In this document: positions 35,480 to 44,989 of the stretch, piece by piece
How the letters are laid out: each line of letters opens with the position of its first letter
How positions within the stretch are numbered: the stretch's first letter is position 1
Assembly (NCBI RefSeq): GCF_008329645.1
Contig: NZ_CP043474.1
Location: 1,364,001-1,428,000 of the forward strand
DNA: 64,000 nucleotides
Reading direction: 5' to 3'
Origin: Mycolicibacterium grossiae
GTDB taxonomy: Bacteria > Actinomycetota > Actinomycetes > Mycobacteriales > Mycobacteriaceae
The notes under the pieces: model-generated
Seen by the model: the letters and a program-made list of their open reading frames with translations, nothing else
Database searches by the model: none
What the model was told of the DNA's origin: nothing
Position numbers and translations under genes: made by a program

Positions 35480-36547
35480 ATGACCGCGGCGCGCCATTCA
35501 CTGCGGCGAACGGCGCTCGGCTCGGCGGCTGCGGTCCTGTGTCTGGCCGCGACGTGGGGTGACGTTCGGGCCGACCCGCAGGCAGACGCGCTGGCCACGC
35601 TGCAGAAGTTGTCCAGCGAGGCGGTGACGAGCCGCGAGGCCGTCACGGCCGCCCAGCGCGAGGTCGACGCCACAGTGGCAGCCCAGAGCGCCGCAGACGT
35701 CCGGCACCGCACCGACGCCGACGCCCTCGCCCGCGCCAGTGCCGCACTCGCGCCCCATCAGGAGGCCGTGAACCGCATCGCCGCGATGGAGTACGTCAGT
35801 GGTCGCGACGGCCAAGCGGCGGCGGCGTTGACCGCCACGTCGCCGCAACGACTGATCGACGGGCTCGCCCTGCAGCAGGTGGTCGTAGCCACGATCACCG
35901 ATCAGATGAAGGTCTACCGGGACACCCGCGAGCGGGCCGCCGCGGCCGCCCAGGCCTCCGAGCAGTCCGCGGCTGCCGCGCGGACCGCGGCAGATCGCGC
36001 CGCGGCGGTACGCGCCGAATTGCAGGCCAAGCTCGGCGAATTGTTGCGCAAGCTCGCCGCCGCGGAGGCGCAGTACGCGGCGCTGTCACCGCAGCAGCGA
36101 GCGGCCGTCGACGCCGTGCCGGCGGCGGCGATCCCTCCCGGCGTCCCCGCCGGCGACCTGGCCCCGCCGCCCGAGGGTGTCGGCGCACCGATTCCGGAGG
36201 ACCTGCCGGTCGGCGTGGCGTCCGAGGCGGGTCTGCAGCCCAACGCCGTCCTGGCGGCCAGGGCCGTCAGCCGCCAGTTCCCGCAGATCGCCGACATCGA
36301 CGGCGTGCGACCGGATTCCAAGCCGTGGCACCCGAGCGGTCTCGCGATCGACATCATGATCCCCGATCCCGAGAGCCCCGAGGGCATCGCTCTCGGTGAT
36401 CAGATCCGCGACTACGCGATGAGCAACGCCGCTCGCTTCGGCTTGCAGGACGTGATCTGGCGCGGCACCTACTACACGCCGGCCGGCCCGCAGGCGTCGG
36501 GCTACGGACACTACGACCACGTGCACATCACCGTCACGCGCCGCTGA
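35480..36547 (+). CDS. exported coiled-coil protein with M15-like peptidase domain
   Basis: Secreted protein of 355 residues. A signal peptide (1-31) is followed by a long Ala/Gln/Arg-rich coiled coil (about 35-205), resembling the N-terminus of RipA-type peptidoglycan hydrolases, and a Pro-rich linker. The C-terminal domain (about 240-355) has SKPWHPSGLAIDI (H284, D291) and YDHVHITV (H347, H349). These resemble the SxHxxGxAxD and final His motifs of zinc DD-carboxypeptidases (M15). A role in cell-wall remodelling is inferred. The ATG at 35480 gives the signal sequence; only a weak binding site precedes it. Confidence 0.72.
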   Translation: MTAARHSLRRTALGSAAAVLCLAATWGDVRADPQADALATLQKLSSEAVTSREAVTAAQREVDATVAAQSAADVRHRTDADALARASAALAPHQEAVNRIAAMEYVSGRDGQAAAALTATSPQRLIDGLALQQVVVATITDQMKVYRDTRERAAAAAQASEQSAAAARTAADRAAAVRAELQAKLGELLRKLAAAEAQYAALSPQQRAAVDAVPAAAIPPGVPAGDLAPPPEGVGAPIPEDLPVGVASEAGLQPNAVLAARAVSRQFPQIADIDGVRPDSKPWHPSGLAIDIMIPDPESPEGIALGDQIRDYAMSNAARFGLQDVIWRGTYYTPAGPQASGYGHYDHVHITVTRR

Positions 36548-36559
36548 GGCGCCGCCTTG

Positions 36560-37162
36560 TCAGCGGCGTTGCCGTGCGGCCGCCATCTCACGGCGCCGCC
36601 GTGCGGTCGACACCGACAACCAGACCGCGGACACCAGGAAGTAGAAGGCTCCGAAGGCCGCGTAGGGCGCGACGTCCGCGACGCTGGGTGCTTCGGTTCC
36701 GCCGGCATCGCGGAGGAACGCCGCACCGGCAGCGGCGGACTGCGCACCGCTGATGACCATCACCCATTGACCGCCGGCGCGCTTCCACCGGCGCACCGCC
36801 GTTGCCAACTGCAGCAGGCCCGACAGCGCTGCCCACACGCCGATGACGCCAATCACGGCGTGCATGCCACGAGTGAGAGCGATGAGCACCGCGATCGTGG
36901 TCACCGCACTGACGGCGGCATTGAAGGTCTGCGTCGCGTTGGACCGCAGGCCGCCGTTGCGCCGTGCATCCGCCACGTTGGCGAGGGCGTCCCACGCCGG
37001 GTAGCTCACGAGGAGCAGGCCCGCCAGCACGGTGGGCATCGGGCCGACCGTCACCGCGATCACCACCCAGACGATCGAAAACAGCCCTCGCACGGCGTAA
37101 TAACGCGTCAACCAGGCGTTCGACGGGGTGGCGCGCTCGGCATCGTTCAGTGGACGTGACAT
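36560..37162 (-). CDS. integral membrane protein, DUF308-like
   Basis: Membrane protein of 200 residues with about five to six hydrophobic segments, beginning at about 24, 45, 82, 105, 130 and 160, and a basic C-terminus RRRREMAAARQRR. The pattern resembles DUF308/HdeD-like proteins of unknown function. A strong ribosome binding site (AAGGAGAACTG) precedes the ATG at 37162. It diverges from the TetR gene across a region with two inverted repeats, so it is the likely TetR target. Confidence 0.75.
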   Translation of the reverse strand: MSRPLNDAERATPSNAWLTRYYAVRGLFSIVWVVIAVTVGPMPTVLAGLLLVSYPAWDALANVADARRNGGLRSNATQTFNAAVSAVTTIAVLIALTRGMHAVIGVIGVWAALSGLLQLATAVRRWKRAGGQWVMVISGAQSAAAGAAFLRDAGGTEAPSVADVAPYAAFGAFYFLVSAVWLSVSTARRRREMAAARQRR

Positions 37163-37228
37163 CAGTTCTCCTTGGTGGTGGGTGAGCCGAGTGGTCGACT
37201 CGGGGACCCGAGGCAGGGGTGCCGTCGG

Positions 37229-37278
37229 TGTTACCGGCACTAACAACTCGACGTTATCACCAATAATTCCGTGATGAC
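37229..37278. promoter_or_regulatory. two inverted repeats between membrane protein and TetR genes
   Basis: TGTTA-N7-TAACA (37229-37245) is perfect. GTTATCAC-N10-GTGATGAC (37253-37278) has one mismatch. Both lie in the 139-base divergent gap, the usual place for a TetR-type operator controlling both genes. Confidence 0.55.
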
Positions 37279-37301
37279 GAGATGGTGTTATCGTCGGAAA
37301 C

Positions 37302-38015
37302 ATGGCGGTCGACTCATCCGCATCCCCTTCCGACAGATTGTTGGAGGCGGCGGCCGCACTCCTGCAGAGCGGCGGTGTCGACGCGGTGTCGACGCGCGCG
37401 GTGGCCGCGGCCGCAGGTACGCAACCACCGGTCCTCTACCGCCGTTTCGGCGACAAGGACGGGCTGATCGAAGCGGTAACCCTGCACATCCTCGAGGGGT
37501 ACATCCGGGATAAACGCAACCTGCTCGAGCGATCGGAGGATCCCGTCACGGACCTGCGCCGTCTGTGGGACCTGTTCGTCGCGTTCGGGTTTGCGCAGCC
37601 CGACTGCTTCGCCTTGATCTACGGCACCGTGCGGCGCGGCGATGCGATCTCCGCGGCGGCTCAGACGACGGTGACGCTGCTGGGCGATGCGATCGCTCGG
37701 ATAGCCGACGTCGGCAAGCTACGGATGAGCGTCGAACGCGCCACCGCGTTGTTCCAGACGTGCGGGGTCGGTTTCGTGATCACCCAGCTGACGACTCCCG
37801 CCGCCGACCGCGACCCCGGTCTCAGTGAGATCGCCCGCGAAAACGCCATCTCGAGCATCGCCGTCACCTCGGGAGCCGGGAAGGCCCGCAAGAGCTTGGC
37901 CGGTCGCGCGACGGCACTGGAGCAAGCCCTGGTCGACGCGGACGTCCCACTCACCGCGGCAGAACGCCAGTTGCTGGTGGAATGGCTCGGCCGCCTGGCG
38001 GACGGGCGAGCGTAG
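37302..38015 (+). CDS. TetR-family regulator
   Basis: TetR repressor of 237 residues. The helix-turn-helix (about 10-55) shows DRLLEAAAALLQSGGVDAVSTRAVAAAAGTQ and YRRFGDKDGLIEA. The C-terminal domain binds an unknown ligand. The ATG at 37302 is the only reasonable start. It probably represses the divergent membrane protein gene and itself through the repeats at 37229-37278. A TSUP permease gene lies downstream on the same strand beyond a 25-bp palindrome. Confidence 0.92.
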   Translation: MAVDSSASPSDRLLEAAAALLQSGGVDAVSTRAVAAAAGTQPPVLYRRFGDKDGLIEAVTLHILEGYIRDKRNLLERSEDPVTDLRRLWDLFVAFGFAQPDCFALIYGTVRRGDAISAAAQTTVTLLGDAIARIADVGKLRMSVERATALFQTCGVGFVITQLTTPAADRDPGLSEIARENAISSIAVTSGAGKARKSLAGRATALEQALVDADVPLTAAERQLLVEWLGRLADGRA

Positions 38016-38132
38016 GCTCGACGGCGACAGCGCCTAGGGTTCCGGTGCCGCGGGGCACGCCTGGTCCGAGCGGCGCCACCTTGTGCGCCGATCGCACGGG
38101 GTCATCTGACCGGACAAAAGCCTGGAGGATCT

Positions 38133-38157
38133 TCGGTGACACGCCGCGTGTCACCGA
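38133..38157 (+). promoter_or_regulatory. 25-bp palindrome just upstream of the TSUP permease gene
   Basis: TCGGTGACACG (38133-38143), CCG, CGTGTCACCGA (38147-38157): perfect 11-base arms and a 3-base centre. It ends 11 bases before the ATG and touches the GAAGG ribosome binding site. It may be an operator, a terminator of the TetR gene, or an RNA hairpin affecting translation. Confidence 0.6.
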
Positions 38158-38168
38158 GAAGGTCCGCC

Positions 38169-38881
38169 ATGTCTGCGTTTCTCGTCGTCGCCCTGTTCCT
38201 CGTTGCCTTCGGCGCCGGAATCCTCGGTGGATTGGTCGGCACCGGTTCGTCGCTGATCCTGTTGCCGCTGCTGGTGGCCGTCTACGGTCCCCGTGAGGCG
38301 GTGCCGATCATGGCGATCGCCGCCGTCTGCGCGAACGTGGGCCGCGTCGCGGCGTGGTGGCGAGAGATTGACTGGGCTGCGGTCCTCGCCTACGCCGCTC
38401 CGGGTGTGCCCGCCGCGGTTCTCGGCGCCCGCACCCTGCTGGCGGTCTCGCCGCGGATCATCGACGGCTGTCTCGGCGCCTTCTTCCTGGCGATGATCGC
38501 GGTGCGTCGTCGGCTCGCCGGCCGCGAGCGCCGCACGCGCCGGTGGCAGTTGGCCATGGCGGGGCTGGTCGTCGGTTTCCTCACCGGCGTCGTGCTGTCG
38601 ACCGGACCCCTGAGCGTGCCGGTCTTCATCGGCTACGGCCTGACCGCGGGTCGATTCCTCGGCACGGAAGCCGCCAGCGCACTGATCCTCTACCTCGCCA
38701 AGACGGCGACCTTCGGCTCGTCGGGTGCGCTGTCCCTCGGCACCGTGCTCGAGGGCGTCGTCATCGGCTTGGCGCTGACCGTCGGGCCCTTCGCCGCGCC
38801 GGGCCGCGGGCTTACGGCCTGCTGATCGACGCCGTGCTCGCGGTGGCGGCCGCCGGCATGACGGTGACCGCCGTCCGGTGA
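38169..38881 (+). pseudogene. TSUP (TauE/SafE) permease gene with 3' frameshift
   Basis: Sulfite/organosulfonate exporter-type membrane protein. From the ATG at 38169 the frame encodes 218 residues with about seven helices, including GAGILGGLVGTGSSLILLPL and GFLTGVVLSTGPLSVPVFIGYG. It stops at 38825 after a non-membrane end. The expected last helix (RAYGLLIDAVLAVAAAGM) follows in the next frame and ends at 38881. Loss of one base near 38780-38815 explains this; the repaired product would be 237 residues. The truncated protein lacks its last helix and may be inactive, unless the shift is a sequencing error. Confidence 0.75.
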
Positions 38882-38889
38882 GCGCCGGG

Positions 38890-39660
38890 TCACCCCAGAA
38901 GCGGGGTGCGCCGCGCAGTCAACTCGTTCATCCGCGCCTGCATCGCGTGTCGAACGCGCGTCGCGAGGTCCTCCGGCGATTCACCCGCTTCCGCAGTGAT
39001 CGCCGGAAGGACTGCGGTGACCAGTTTCGTCGGTAGCGGCAGGTACGGCAGCAGGCCGACCACGCCGACGTTCACACCCCACGGAATGGAGACGGTGAGC
39101 GGGAGGGCCTTGACCCGCAGCAGCTTCGGCAGCCCGAGAACGCGGGCAGTGGCCCGTCCGTCGCTCAGGACGACGAGCGATTCCCCTGCACCGGCCGTCA
39201 CGACGGGCACGATCGGGACCTCGTGTTCCACGGCCAGGCGGGCGAATCCCGATCCGTGAAAGGTGATCTCGTTGCGGCGCGGCCACGACTTGCCCGCGTC
39301 GACGTCCCCGCCGGGGAAGACGAGGACGTTGTGGCCGGCGTCGAGGGCCTCGTCGGCGGCGTGCCGGCTGCCCGGAGCGCCGCCGAAGCGCTCGACCAGT
39401 GACCCGACGCCGAGCGTCCACGCGATCTGGTGCACCATCGCGGTGGTCGGGCGGGTGACGCCGGCCGCCTGTCGCGCTGCGACGAAGGCAGCGACGTTGA
39501 GATCGATCACCCCGCCGAATCCGTGGTTGCACACGAAGAGCACGGGCGTGTCCGGTACCGGGGCGTCGATGCGAATGTCGTGCCGGTGATACACCCGCAG
39601 ATAGGTCTGGATGGCGGCCGTCAGCCACCCGGGAGGTGCGACGCTCGGCGGCTCACCCAT
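38890..39660 (-). CDS. PlsC-like lysophospholipid acyltransferase family protein
   Basis: Acyltransferase of 256 residues. The N-terminal acceptor motif is a variant (CNHGFGGVIDLN, His-Asp spacing longer than HX4D). A FPGGDVDAGKSWPRRNEI segment and HGSGFARLAVEHEVPIVPV follow, matching the family found in mycobacteria that acylates glycerophospholipids or related lipids. There is no clear transmembrane helix, but two hydrophobic stretches could hold it at the membrane. ATG at 39660 is preferred over GTG at 39666. Confidence 0.8.
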   Translation of the reverse strand: MGEPPSVAPPGWLTAAIQTYLRVYHRHDIRIDAPVPDTPVLFVCNHGFGGVIDLNVAAFVAARQAAGVTRPTTAMVHQIAWTLGVGSLVERFGGAPGSRHAADEALDAGHNVLVFPGGDVDAGKSWPRRNEITFHGSGFARLAVEHEVPIVPVVTAGAGESLVVLSDGRATARVLGLPKLLRVKALPLTVSIPWGVNVGVVGLLPYLPLPTKLVTAVLPAITAEAGESPEDLATRVRHAMQARMNELTARRTPLLG

Positions 39661-39984
39661 GCCCACGGGTTCCGATCACCGTGCGGCTCGTACGGCGCGG
39701 CACATACGACTCCTCGGTGCGGTGCGGACGGTGTTCGGGACGCTACCAAGCCAGGGCGCATCCGGTGACGAGGAGGCTGAGATCGGTCGGGATCAGTCGA
39801 GGCGGTGCACCGGCACGGACTCCCTTGCTTTCGCGACGAATCGACGCGGCCGTGGATATGCTTCGCGTGCCTGTGCGGATGCTGTGATTGAGCAAGGGGT
39901 CCGAGCGTCTCGAGCCTGCGTGTCGCACCGGCGATCGAGTGTGTCCATCACTGGGCTGCCCTGCGAACCCGGGAGTGCGCCGTC
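39661..39984. other. divergent intergenic region before the PGRS gene
   Basis: A 324-base gap between the acyltransferase and PGRS-protein genes, which point away from each other. I see no gene and no strong hairpin in it. Promoters for both genes should lie here, but no -35/-10 pair was convincing. GGGAG lies ten bases before the PGRS GTG start. Confidence 0.5.
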
Positions 39985-42816
39985 GTGCCGAAGCATCGTG
40001 AAGTGAACTCCGCGTCCGGCTGGCAACGCGTCGGCGTAGGCGTCGGCGGCGCGGCGGCGCTCGGCGTCGCCGTGCTGTGCGCGTTCGGGCAGGCCGATCC
40101 ATCGGTGGCTCGGACGACGACGGCCGAGATCCGGCTGACGTCGGGGGAGGTGCCGTTGACGCCCCCCGCGAACGACGACTCCTGGTGGCTGCGCGACGGC
40201 GGGTCCGGCATCGCCACGCTGTTGCTGCCGACACCGACGCCGTTGCTCGCAGCGCAACCCGTCGTGGAATCGCGACCGATGATCGGGTACGGCGGCTGGC
40301 TGATCGGCAACGGCATCGATGCCGCCGCCGACTGCAGCGGCGCCGCCTGCAACGGCGGGAACGGTGGGCTGCTGTTCGGCAATGGCGGACGCGGCGCGAA
40401 CGGCGGCAACGGCGGCAACGCCGGATGGTTCGGCGATGGCGGTGCCGGCGGCAACGGCGGGGTGGCTCAGGACGGCGGCAACGGCGGCCGCGGCGGACTC
40501 TTCGTCGGCAACGGCGGCGCCGGCGGCAACGGCGGAGCCGGAACGGCTGGCGCCAACGCGACCCTCGGCGGTGCTGCAGGCGCGATCGGCGGTGCCGGTG
40601 GCAACGGCGGGGCGGGCGGTGCGAGCGGCGCCCTCGGCTTCGGCGGTGCCGGAGGAGCCGGCGGCTCCGGCGGGCGCGGTGGCGATGGCGCCGTCGGCGG
40701 CGACGGTGCGGACGGGTCGGCGGCGGGCGCCCCGGGCGTGGTCGGAGCGGCCGGCGGTGACGGCGGACGCGGCGGAATCGGTGGCAACGCCGGTGCCGGC
40801 GGCTTCGGCTCCCTCGTCCTCAACTCCGGGCAGGCGGGTGTGAACGGATCCGGCGGAGCCGGAGGGAATGGTGCATCGGGCGGAAACGGCGGCACCGGCG
40901 CCAACGGCGTCGACGGGCGCGACGGCGTGAACGGCGTGGCCGCGGGAACTCGAGGCGAGGACGGTGTCGCCGGTCAGGCGGGTGGCAACGGCGGCGATGG
41001 CGGCGCGGGAGGGCGCGCGGGCCTTGGCGGAGCGGCGGGAATCGGCGGGTTCGGCGGTACCGCGGGCACGGCGGGGAGCGCCGGCCTCCAGGGCAATGGC
41101 GGCGCCGGCGGCAACGGCGGTTCGGGGGGCGCCGGTGGGAATGGCGTGGCGGGTGCCGCCTCGGCGGCCTCGACCACCGCGGGTGCTCAGGGTGCGGCGG
41201 GCCAGGCGGGCGGCAAGGGCGGCACCGGCGGCGCCGGGGGTGATGCCGGACGCGGTGGCGCCGGCACGGTGAGCGGTGCTGCGGGCAGCAACGGATCCGG
41301 TGGTGCCGGAGGGGACGGCGCCGACGGCGGCGCGGGCGGTAGCGGCGGAGACGGAACCTCAGGAACCAACGGAACCGATTCTCGCGACGCGGGTTCCGCC
41401 GGCGGTCGCGGCATCGACGGGCAGGCCGGCGGCAAGGGGGGCGACGGCGGAGCCGGCGGCGAGGCAGGCCTCGGTGGGCAGGCCGGTGCGGGCGGAACCG
41501 GCGGGGTGACCGGAGCCGACGGCGTCGCGGGGAATCAGGGCAACGGTGGTGACGGCGGCAGCGGTGGCAACGGCGGCCGCGGCGGCAACGGCGCGACCGG
41601 AGCCACCGGTGCGGACGGAACGAGTGGCTTCGTCCCCACGGCCGGAGGAGTCGGCGGATCTGGTGGCGTCGGCGGTGACGGTGGCAACGGGGGCGCCGGC
41701 GGCGCGCCCGGCGCCGGCGCCGTCGCGGGGACGGCCGGCGCCAACGGCAGCGGTGGCGCCGGCGGCAATGGCGGATCGGGTGGTACCGGTGGCCGGGGTG
41801 GGAGCACCCAACTGGACACCGGCGCGTCGGGAGGCGTTGGCGGACAGGGTGGTTCGGGCGGTAGCGGCGGGCAGGCGGGCACCGGCGGAGCCACCGGGAC
41901 GGGCACTGCCGGCGCGTCCGGTGCGCTGGGTGCCGGCGGGAACGGTGGCGACGGTGGCAACGGCACCGGCAACGGTGGACGAGGTGGCGACGGCGCTTCG
42001 ATGAGCGGCACCGGCGACGGCATCACGGTCACGGCGGGCAACGGCGGCACCGGGGGTCGGGGCAGTGTCGGCGCTCCGGGCCAGGGCGGTAGCGGCGGCA
42101 CGGCGTCCGTCGTGGGCGACGGCGCGACCAGCTTCGGCGGAAGGGGCGGCAACGGTGGCGTGAGTGGCTCAGCGGGAGGAGCAGGCGGTCAGGGAGGTGC
42201 GGCCATCGCCGTCGGCACCGGCGCCACCGCCGTCGGAGGTGGCGGCGGAAACGGCGTCGGCGTCCTCAGCGGCGGTGCCGGTGGAAGCGGCGGCTCGGCG
42301 GACGTCGATGGTGCCGGTGGCACCGCTCTGGGTGGGGCTGGCGGCAACGGTGGCTCCGGGGCCACCGGCGCCGGTGGAGGCGGTGGGACCGGCGGCGCGG
42401 CGTCGACCACCCGCGACGACGGCAGCACCGCGACGGGGGGAGTCGGCGGTGCCGGCGGCTCGAGCTTGGGCGGGAGCGGCGGCCAGGGCGGTTCGGGCGG
42501 AACGGCGTCGACGGGCGCCGGAACGGCGACCGGCGGTGGGGGCGGACGCGGCGGCGACACCAACTTCCAGAACTCCGGCGGGATGGGCGGCGCCGGCGGG
42601 GCCGCGTCCTCCCAGGGCGGTGCAGCCACTGGCGGCCGCGGAGGCACTGGAGGAAGCAACCCGAACGGAAGCGGTGGGCGCGGTGGCGACGGCGGCAGTG
42701 GTCAGGGGTCCCCGGGACGCGGCGGCGACGGCGGCACCGGTGGAACGCCCGGCGGGACCGGCGGCTCCGGGGGCAGCGGCAACACGGCCAACGGAGACTC
42801 GGGTTCGGCCGGCTGA
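39985..42816 (+). CDS. PGRS-type glycine-rich protein without PE domain
   Basis: Protein of 943 residues. A short basic N-terminus and one hydrophobic segment (about 16-34) resemble a signal anchor. A linker of about 60 residues leads to the marker [30 protein letters not shown], close to the start of PGRS domains. The remaining 800 residues are GGX/GNGG repeats with about half glycine. PE_PGRS proteins of slow growers carry such domains behind a PE domain of about 100 residues, which is absent here. PGRS domains bind calcium and lie at the cell surface; a surface role is inferred. The two residues preceding the C-terminus are AG and no anchor is visible. Confidence 0.8.
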   Translation: MPKHREVNSASGWQRVGVGVGGAAALGVAVLCAFGQADPSVARTTTAEIRLTSGEVPLTPPANDDSWWLRDGGSGIATLLLPTPTPLLAAQPVVESRPMIGYGGWLIGNGIDAAADCSGAACNGGNGGLLFGNGGRGANGGNGGNAGWFGDGGAGGNGGVAQDGGNGGRGGLFVGNGGAGGNGGAGTAGANATLGGAAGAIGGAGGNGGAGGASGALGFGGAGGAGGSGGRGGDGAVGGDGADGSAAGAPGVVGAAGGDGGRGGIGGNAGAGGFGSLVLNSGQAGVNGSGGAGGNGASGGNGGTGANGVDGRDGVNGVAAGTRGEDGVAGQAGGNGGDGGAGGRAGLGGAAGIGGFGGTAGTAGSAGLQGNGGAGGNGGSGGAGGNGVAGAASAASTTAGAQGAAGQAGGKGGTGGAGGDAGRGGAGTVSGAAGSNGSGGAGGDGADGGAGGSGGDGTSGTNGTDSRDAGSAGGRGIDGQAGGKGGDGGAGGEAGLGGQAGAGGTGGVTGADGVAGNQGNGGDGGSGGNGGRGGNGATGATGADGTSGFVPTAGGVGGSGGVGGDGGNGGAGGAPGAGAVAGTAGANGSGGAGGNGGSGGTGGRGGSTQLDTGASGGVGGQGGSGGSGGQAGTGGATGTGTAGASGALGAGGNGGDGGNGTGNGGRGGDGASMSGTGDGITVTAGNGGTGGRGSVGAPGQGGSGGTASVVGDGATSFGGRGGNGGVSGSAGGAGGQGGAAIAVGTGATAVGGGGGNGVGVLSGGAGGSGGSADVDGAGGTALGGAGGNGGSGATGAGGGGGTGGAASTTRDDGSTATGGVGGAGGSSLGGSGGQGGSGGTASTGAGTATGGGGGRGGDTNFQNSGGMGGAGGAASSQGGAATGGRGGTGGSNPNGSGGRGGDGGSGQGSPGRGGDGGTGGTPGGTGGSGGSGNTANGDSGSAG

Positions 42817-42849
42817 GAGGCAGGTCGTCGCGAGCGAGGCGGGTACGCC

Positions 42850-43491
42850 TCAGGTCACTGCGTCGATGGCGCTGACCGTGAGGGTGAACGGGCCCTGCTG
42901 CCCGTCGAGGATGTAGAGCGCCACCTGATCGATGCGCGCCGGGTCGAGAGTGCGCGGCGCGTCGGGCGCGGGTTTCATGCGCTCGCCCACCGGCTCGAAG
43001 TCCTCGACGGGCAACTCGTAGGCCTTCCGGACGCCGGCCTCGGTGCGGAACCGCTGGATGTAGGACCAGCGCTCGCCGCCGAGATACGCCTTCACCAGGT
43101 AGGTTTTGCCGTCGCCCACCGCGTCGACGCGCAGCGTCGTTGCGCCCGTTGCCCGTTGGCCGATTCCGGTGTCTCGCGGACTGCGCGCCGAAGCGAAGCC
43201 GCCGTTGTTCTCCAGCGACACGGTGCCGGCGAACACCATCCCACCGTCGCCGTAGCCGACGGTCGCGGTGGACTCACCGCCCATGACGGGATCGTTGACC
43301 GTCGTCCACGCGGCCACGGCGCGGGCATCGAGGGCGACGATGGGGATGCCGCGACCGTCGGACGCCGCCACCGGGGCGGCGGACGTCGCCGCGTCGGGAG
43401 CCTGCCCACCGCTCGCGCACGACACCGTGGCCGGGAGCATCACCGCGGCCACCACCACCAACAGTGGCCTCAATCCCTTCGGTGTCAGCAT
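42850..43491 (-). CDS. CIA30-family lipoprotein
   Basis: Probable lipoprotein of 213 residues. A signal peptide ends in a lipobox-like VSCAS (C25). The mature part matches the CIA30/NDUFAF1 beta-sandwich family: WTTVNDPVMGGESTATVGY, GTVSLENNGGFASAR, YLVKAYLGG and IDQVALYILDGQQGPFTLTV. Eukaryotic members assist complex I assembly; bacterial secreted members have no known role. Its start overlaps the end of the DUF4174 gene by seven bases (ATGCTGA), so both are co-translated. Confidence 0.82.
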   Translation of the reverse strand: MLTPKGLRPLLVVVAAVMLPATVSCASGGQAPDAATSAAPVAASDGRGIPIVALDARAVAAWTTVNDPVMGGESTATVGYGDGGMVFAGTVSLENNGGFASARSPRDTGIGQRATGATTLRVDAVGDGKTYLVKAYLGGERWSYIQRFRTEAGVRKAYELPVEDFEPVGERMKPAPDAPRTLDPARIDQVALYILDGQQGPFTLTVSAIDAVT

Positions 43492-43943
43492 CGACCCGGG
43501 TCGTCGCTCGTCTCGCGGCTTCGCATGGGCATGCCGTCGATCACGGCGTAGATCACCCGCAGATCCGGAACGCCGGTGACGCGGTACTTCTCGCCGCCGT
43601 CCTTCCCGATGAGCACGACGGTGAAGGCGTTCTCGTCGATCCCGAACTGCCGCCTCAACTGCTGCACGTCATCGGTGTCGAGGGCGCGGCCGTCGAGCGT
43701 CCCGATGCCCGAGCCCAGCAGCTCGCCGAGCACCATGTCCCGGTTGACGAAGTCGCAGCGACTGGCAGCGATGCGGCTCAGCGTGTCCGCGAGCCGGGGA
43801 TCGTCCGCCGTCGGCGCGAACACCAGCAGGGGACGGCTCGCCCAGCGGTAGTCGCCGAGACCGCCGGCCATCGCCGTGCCCGAACCGACGACGAGGCTCG
43901 CGCCGAAGGCGAGCACGAGCGCCCACCTCAGGATGCCGCGCAT
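43485..43943 (-). CDS. secreted DUF4174 protein
   Basis: Exported protein of 152 residues. From the ATG at 43943 a signal peptide (1-26, cut after AMAGG) leads to a thioredoxin-like-fold DUF4174 domain: YRWASRPLLVFAPTADDPRL, VVLIGKDGGEKYRV and a final IDGMPMR. There is no CxxC, so no redox activity of the usual type is expected. It is the first gene of a two-gene unit with the CIA30 lipoprotein. The function is unknown. Confidence 0.8.
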   Translation of the reverse strand: MRGILRWALVLAFGASLVVGSGTAMAGGLGDYRWASRPLLVFAPTADDPRLADTLSRIAASRCDFVNRDMVLGELLGSGIGTLDGRALDTDDVQQLRRQFGIDENAFTVVLIGKDGGEKYRVTGVPDLRVIYAVIDGMPMRSRETSDDPGRC

Positions 43944-44094
43944 GCTTCGAACGGTACCGGCGTGCTCCTCGGCGGCAGCCGACCTCGGTCGTCGCGTCAC
44001 ACACCGGTCACGCCGGGCGGGAATGCGGAACGCCGGGGCTCCGTTTCGCCAGACGTCGCAGGTGGCCGGGTTTCGAGGGACGCGAGGAGACAGC

Positions 44095-44847
44095 ATGGGT
44101 GCAGCACGACTCGACGGAACGGTCGCCGTCGTCACGGGTGCGTCGAGTGGCATCGGGTGGGCGACCGCTCACGGCCTGGCGGCCGAGGGTGCGGAGGTGC
44201 TGGTGCTCGCCCGGCGGACCGAGCGGCTGAGCGAACTCGTCGGGCGGATCGAAGGCGAGGGCGGCACTGCGCGGAGCATCGCGGTCGACGTCGTCGACGC
44301 GGACGCCGTCGCCCGGGTCATCGGTGCCATCGGTGAGGAGTACGGCCGCATCGACGTACTGGTCAACAACGCCGGCTTCCTGGCCAACGGGCCGGCCGTC
44401 GAGGCGGACCTCGCGGACTGGCACCGGATGGTCGACGTCAACGTGAACGGCGTCCTCAACGTCACTCACGCCGCGCTGCCGCACCTCGTGACGGCGGCGC
44501 GGGGCGCTCGCGGAATCGCCGACCTCGTGATGATCAGCTCGATCGCCGGACGTCGGGTACCGACGCCCGACAGCAACGTCTACTCCGCAAGCAAGCACGC
44601 CGTCGTCGCATTCAGCGAAGCGCTGCGACAGGAACTCTCGCCGCACCGGGTCCGCGTCAGCGGCATCGAGCCCGGCGTGGTGCGCACCGAGATGACCACC
44701 GGCCATGCCAAGAACGCCCCGGACGCCACCGTCGGTGATCCCCTGCACTCCGAGGACATCGCCGACGCCATCGTGTACTCGGTCACGCGCCCGGCGCGCG
44801 TGTCGCTGAACGAGATCCTCATCCGCCCCACCGAACAGTTGCGATGA
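44095..44847 (+). CDS. short-chain dehydrogenase/reductase
   Basis: Classical SDR of 250 residues. TGASSGIG at 14-21, NNAG near 91-94, a catalytic serine in MISSIAGRR, and Y163/K167 in VYSASKHAV are intact. The Arg residues after the second strand (LARRTERL) suggest NADP. AGGAGA lies before the ATG at 44095. The C-terminal NEILIRPTEQ is typical of the YdfG/serine dehydrogenase-like group. Its substrate is unknown and the neighbours give no hint. Confidence 0.93.
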   Translation: MGAARLDGTVAVVTGASSGIGWATAHGLAAEGAEVLVLARRTERLSELVGRIEGEGGTARSIAVDVVDADAVARVIGAIGEEYGRIDVLVNNAGFLANGPAVEADLADWHRMVDVNVNGVLNVTHAALPHLVTAARGARGIADLVMISSIAGRRVPTPDSNVYSASKHAVVAFSEALRQELSPHRVRVSGIEPGVVRTEMTTGHAKNAPDATVGDPLHSEDIADAIVYSVTRPARVSLNEILIRPTEQLR

Positions 44848-44989
44848 GGCGTCATTGCGAATCACGCGTGACATCCGTTCGTGAATGTGTAACGTAGGTC
44901 CGCTCCTGGTCGGTGACGGCGGCTGTCGCCGACATCGAGATGCACACCCAGGACGCGATCATCTGCCATGGTGCTGAGAGGACTCCTAC

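Noticed and set aside
40300..42800. Short GGCGGCAACGGCGG-like repeats suggesting a CRISPR array or minisatellite
   Set aside because: The repeats are in frame, vary at third positions and encode GGX units of a PGRS-type protein; there is no constant repeat with unique spacers.
44868..44895. Possible Crp-type site (CGTGA...TAACG) upstream of the crp paralogue
   Set aside because: The half-sites are imperfect and the spacing does not match TGTGA-N6-TCACA well enough.
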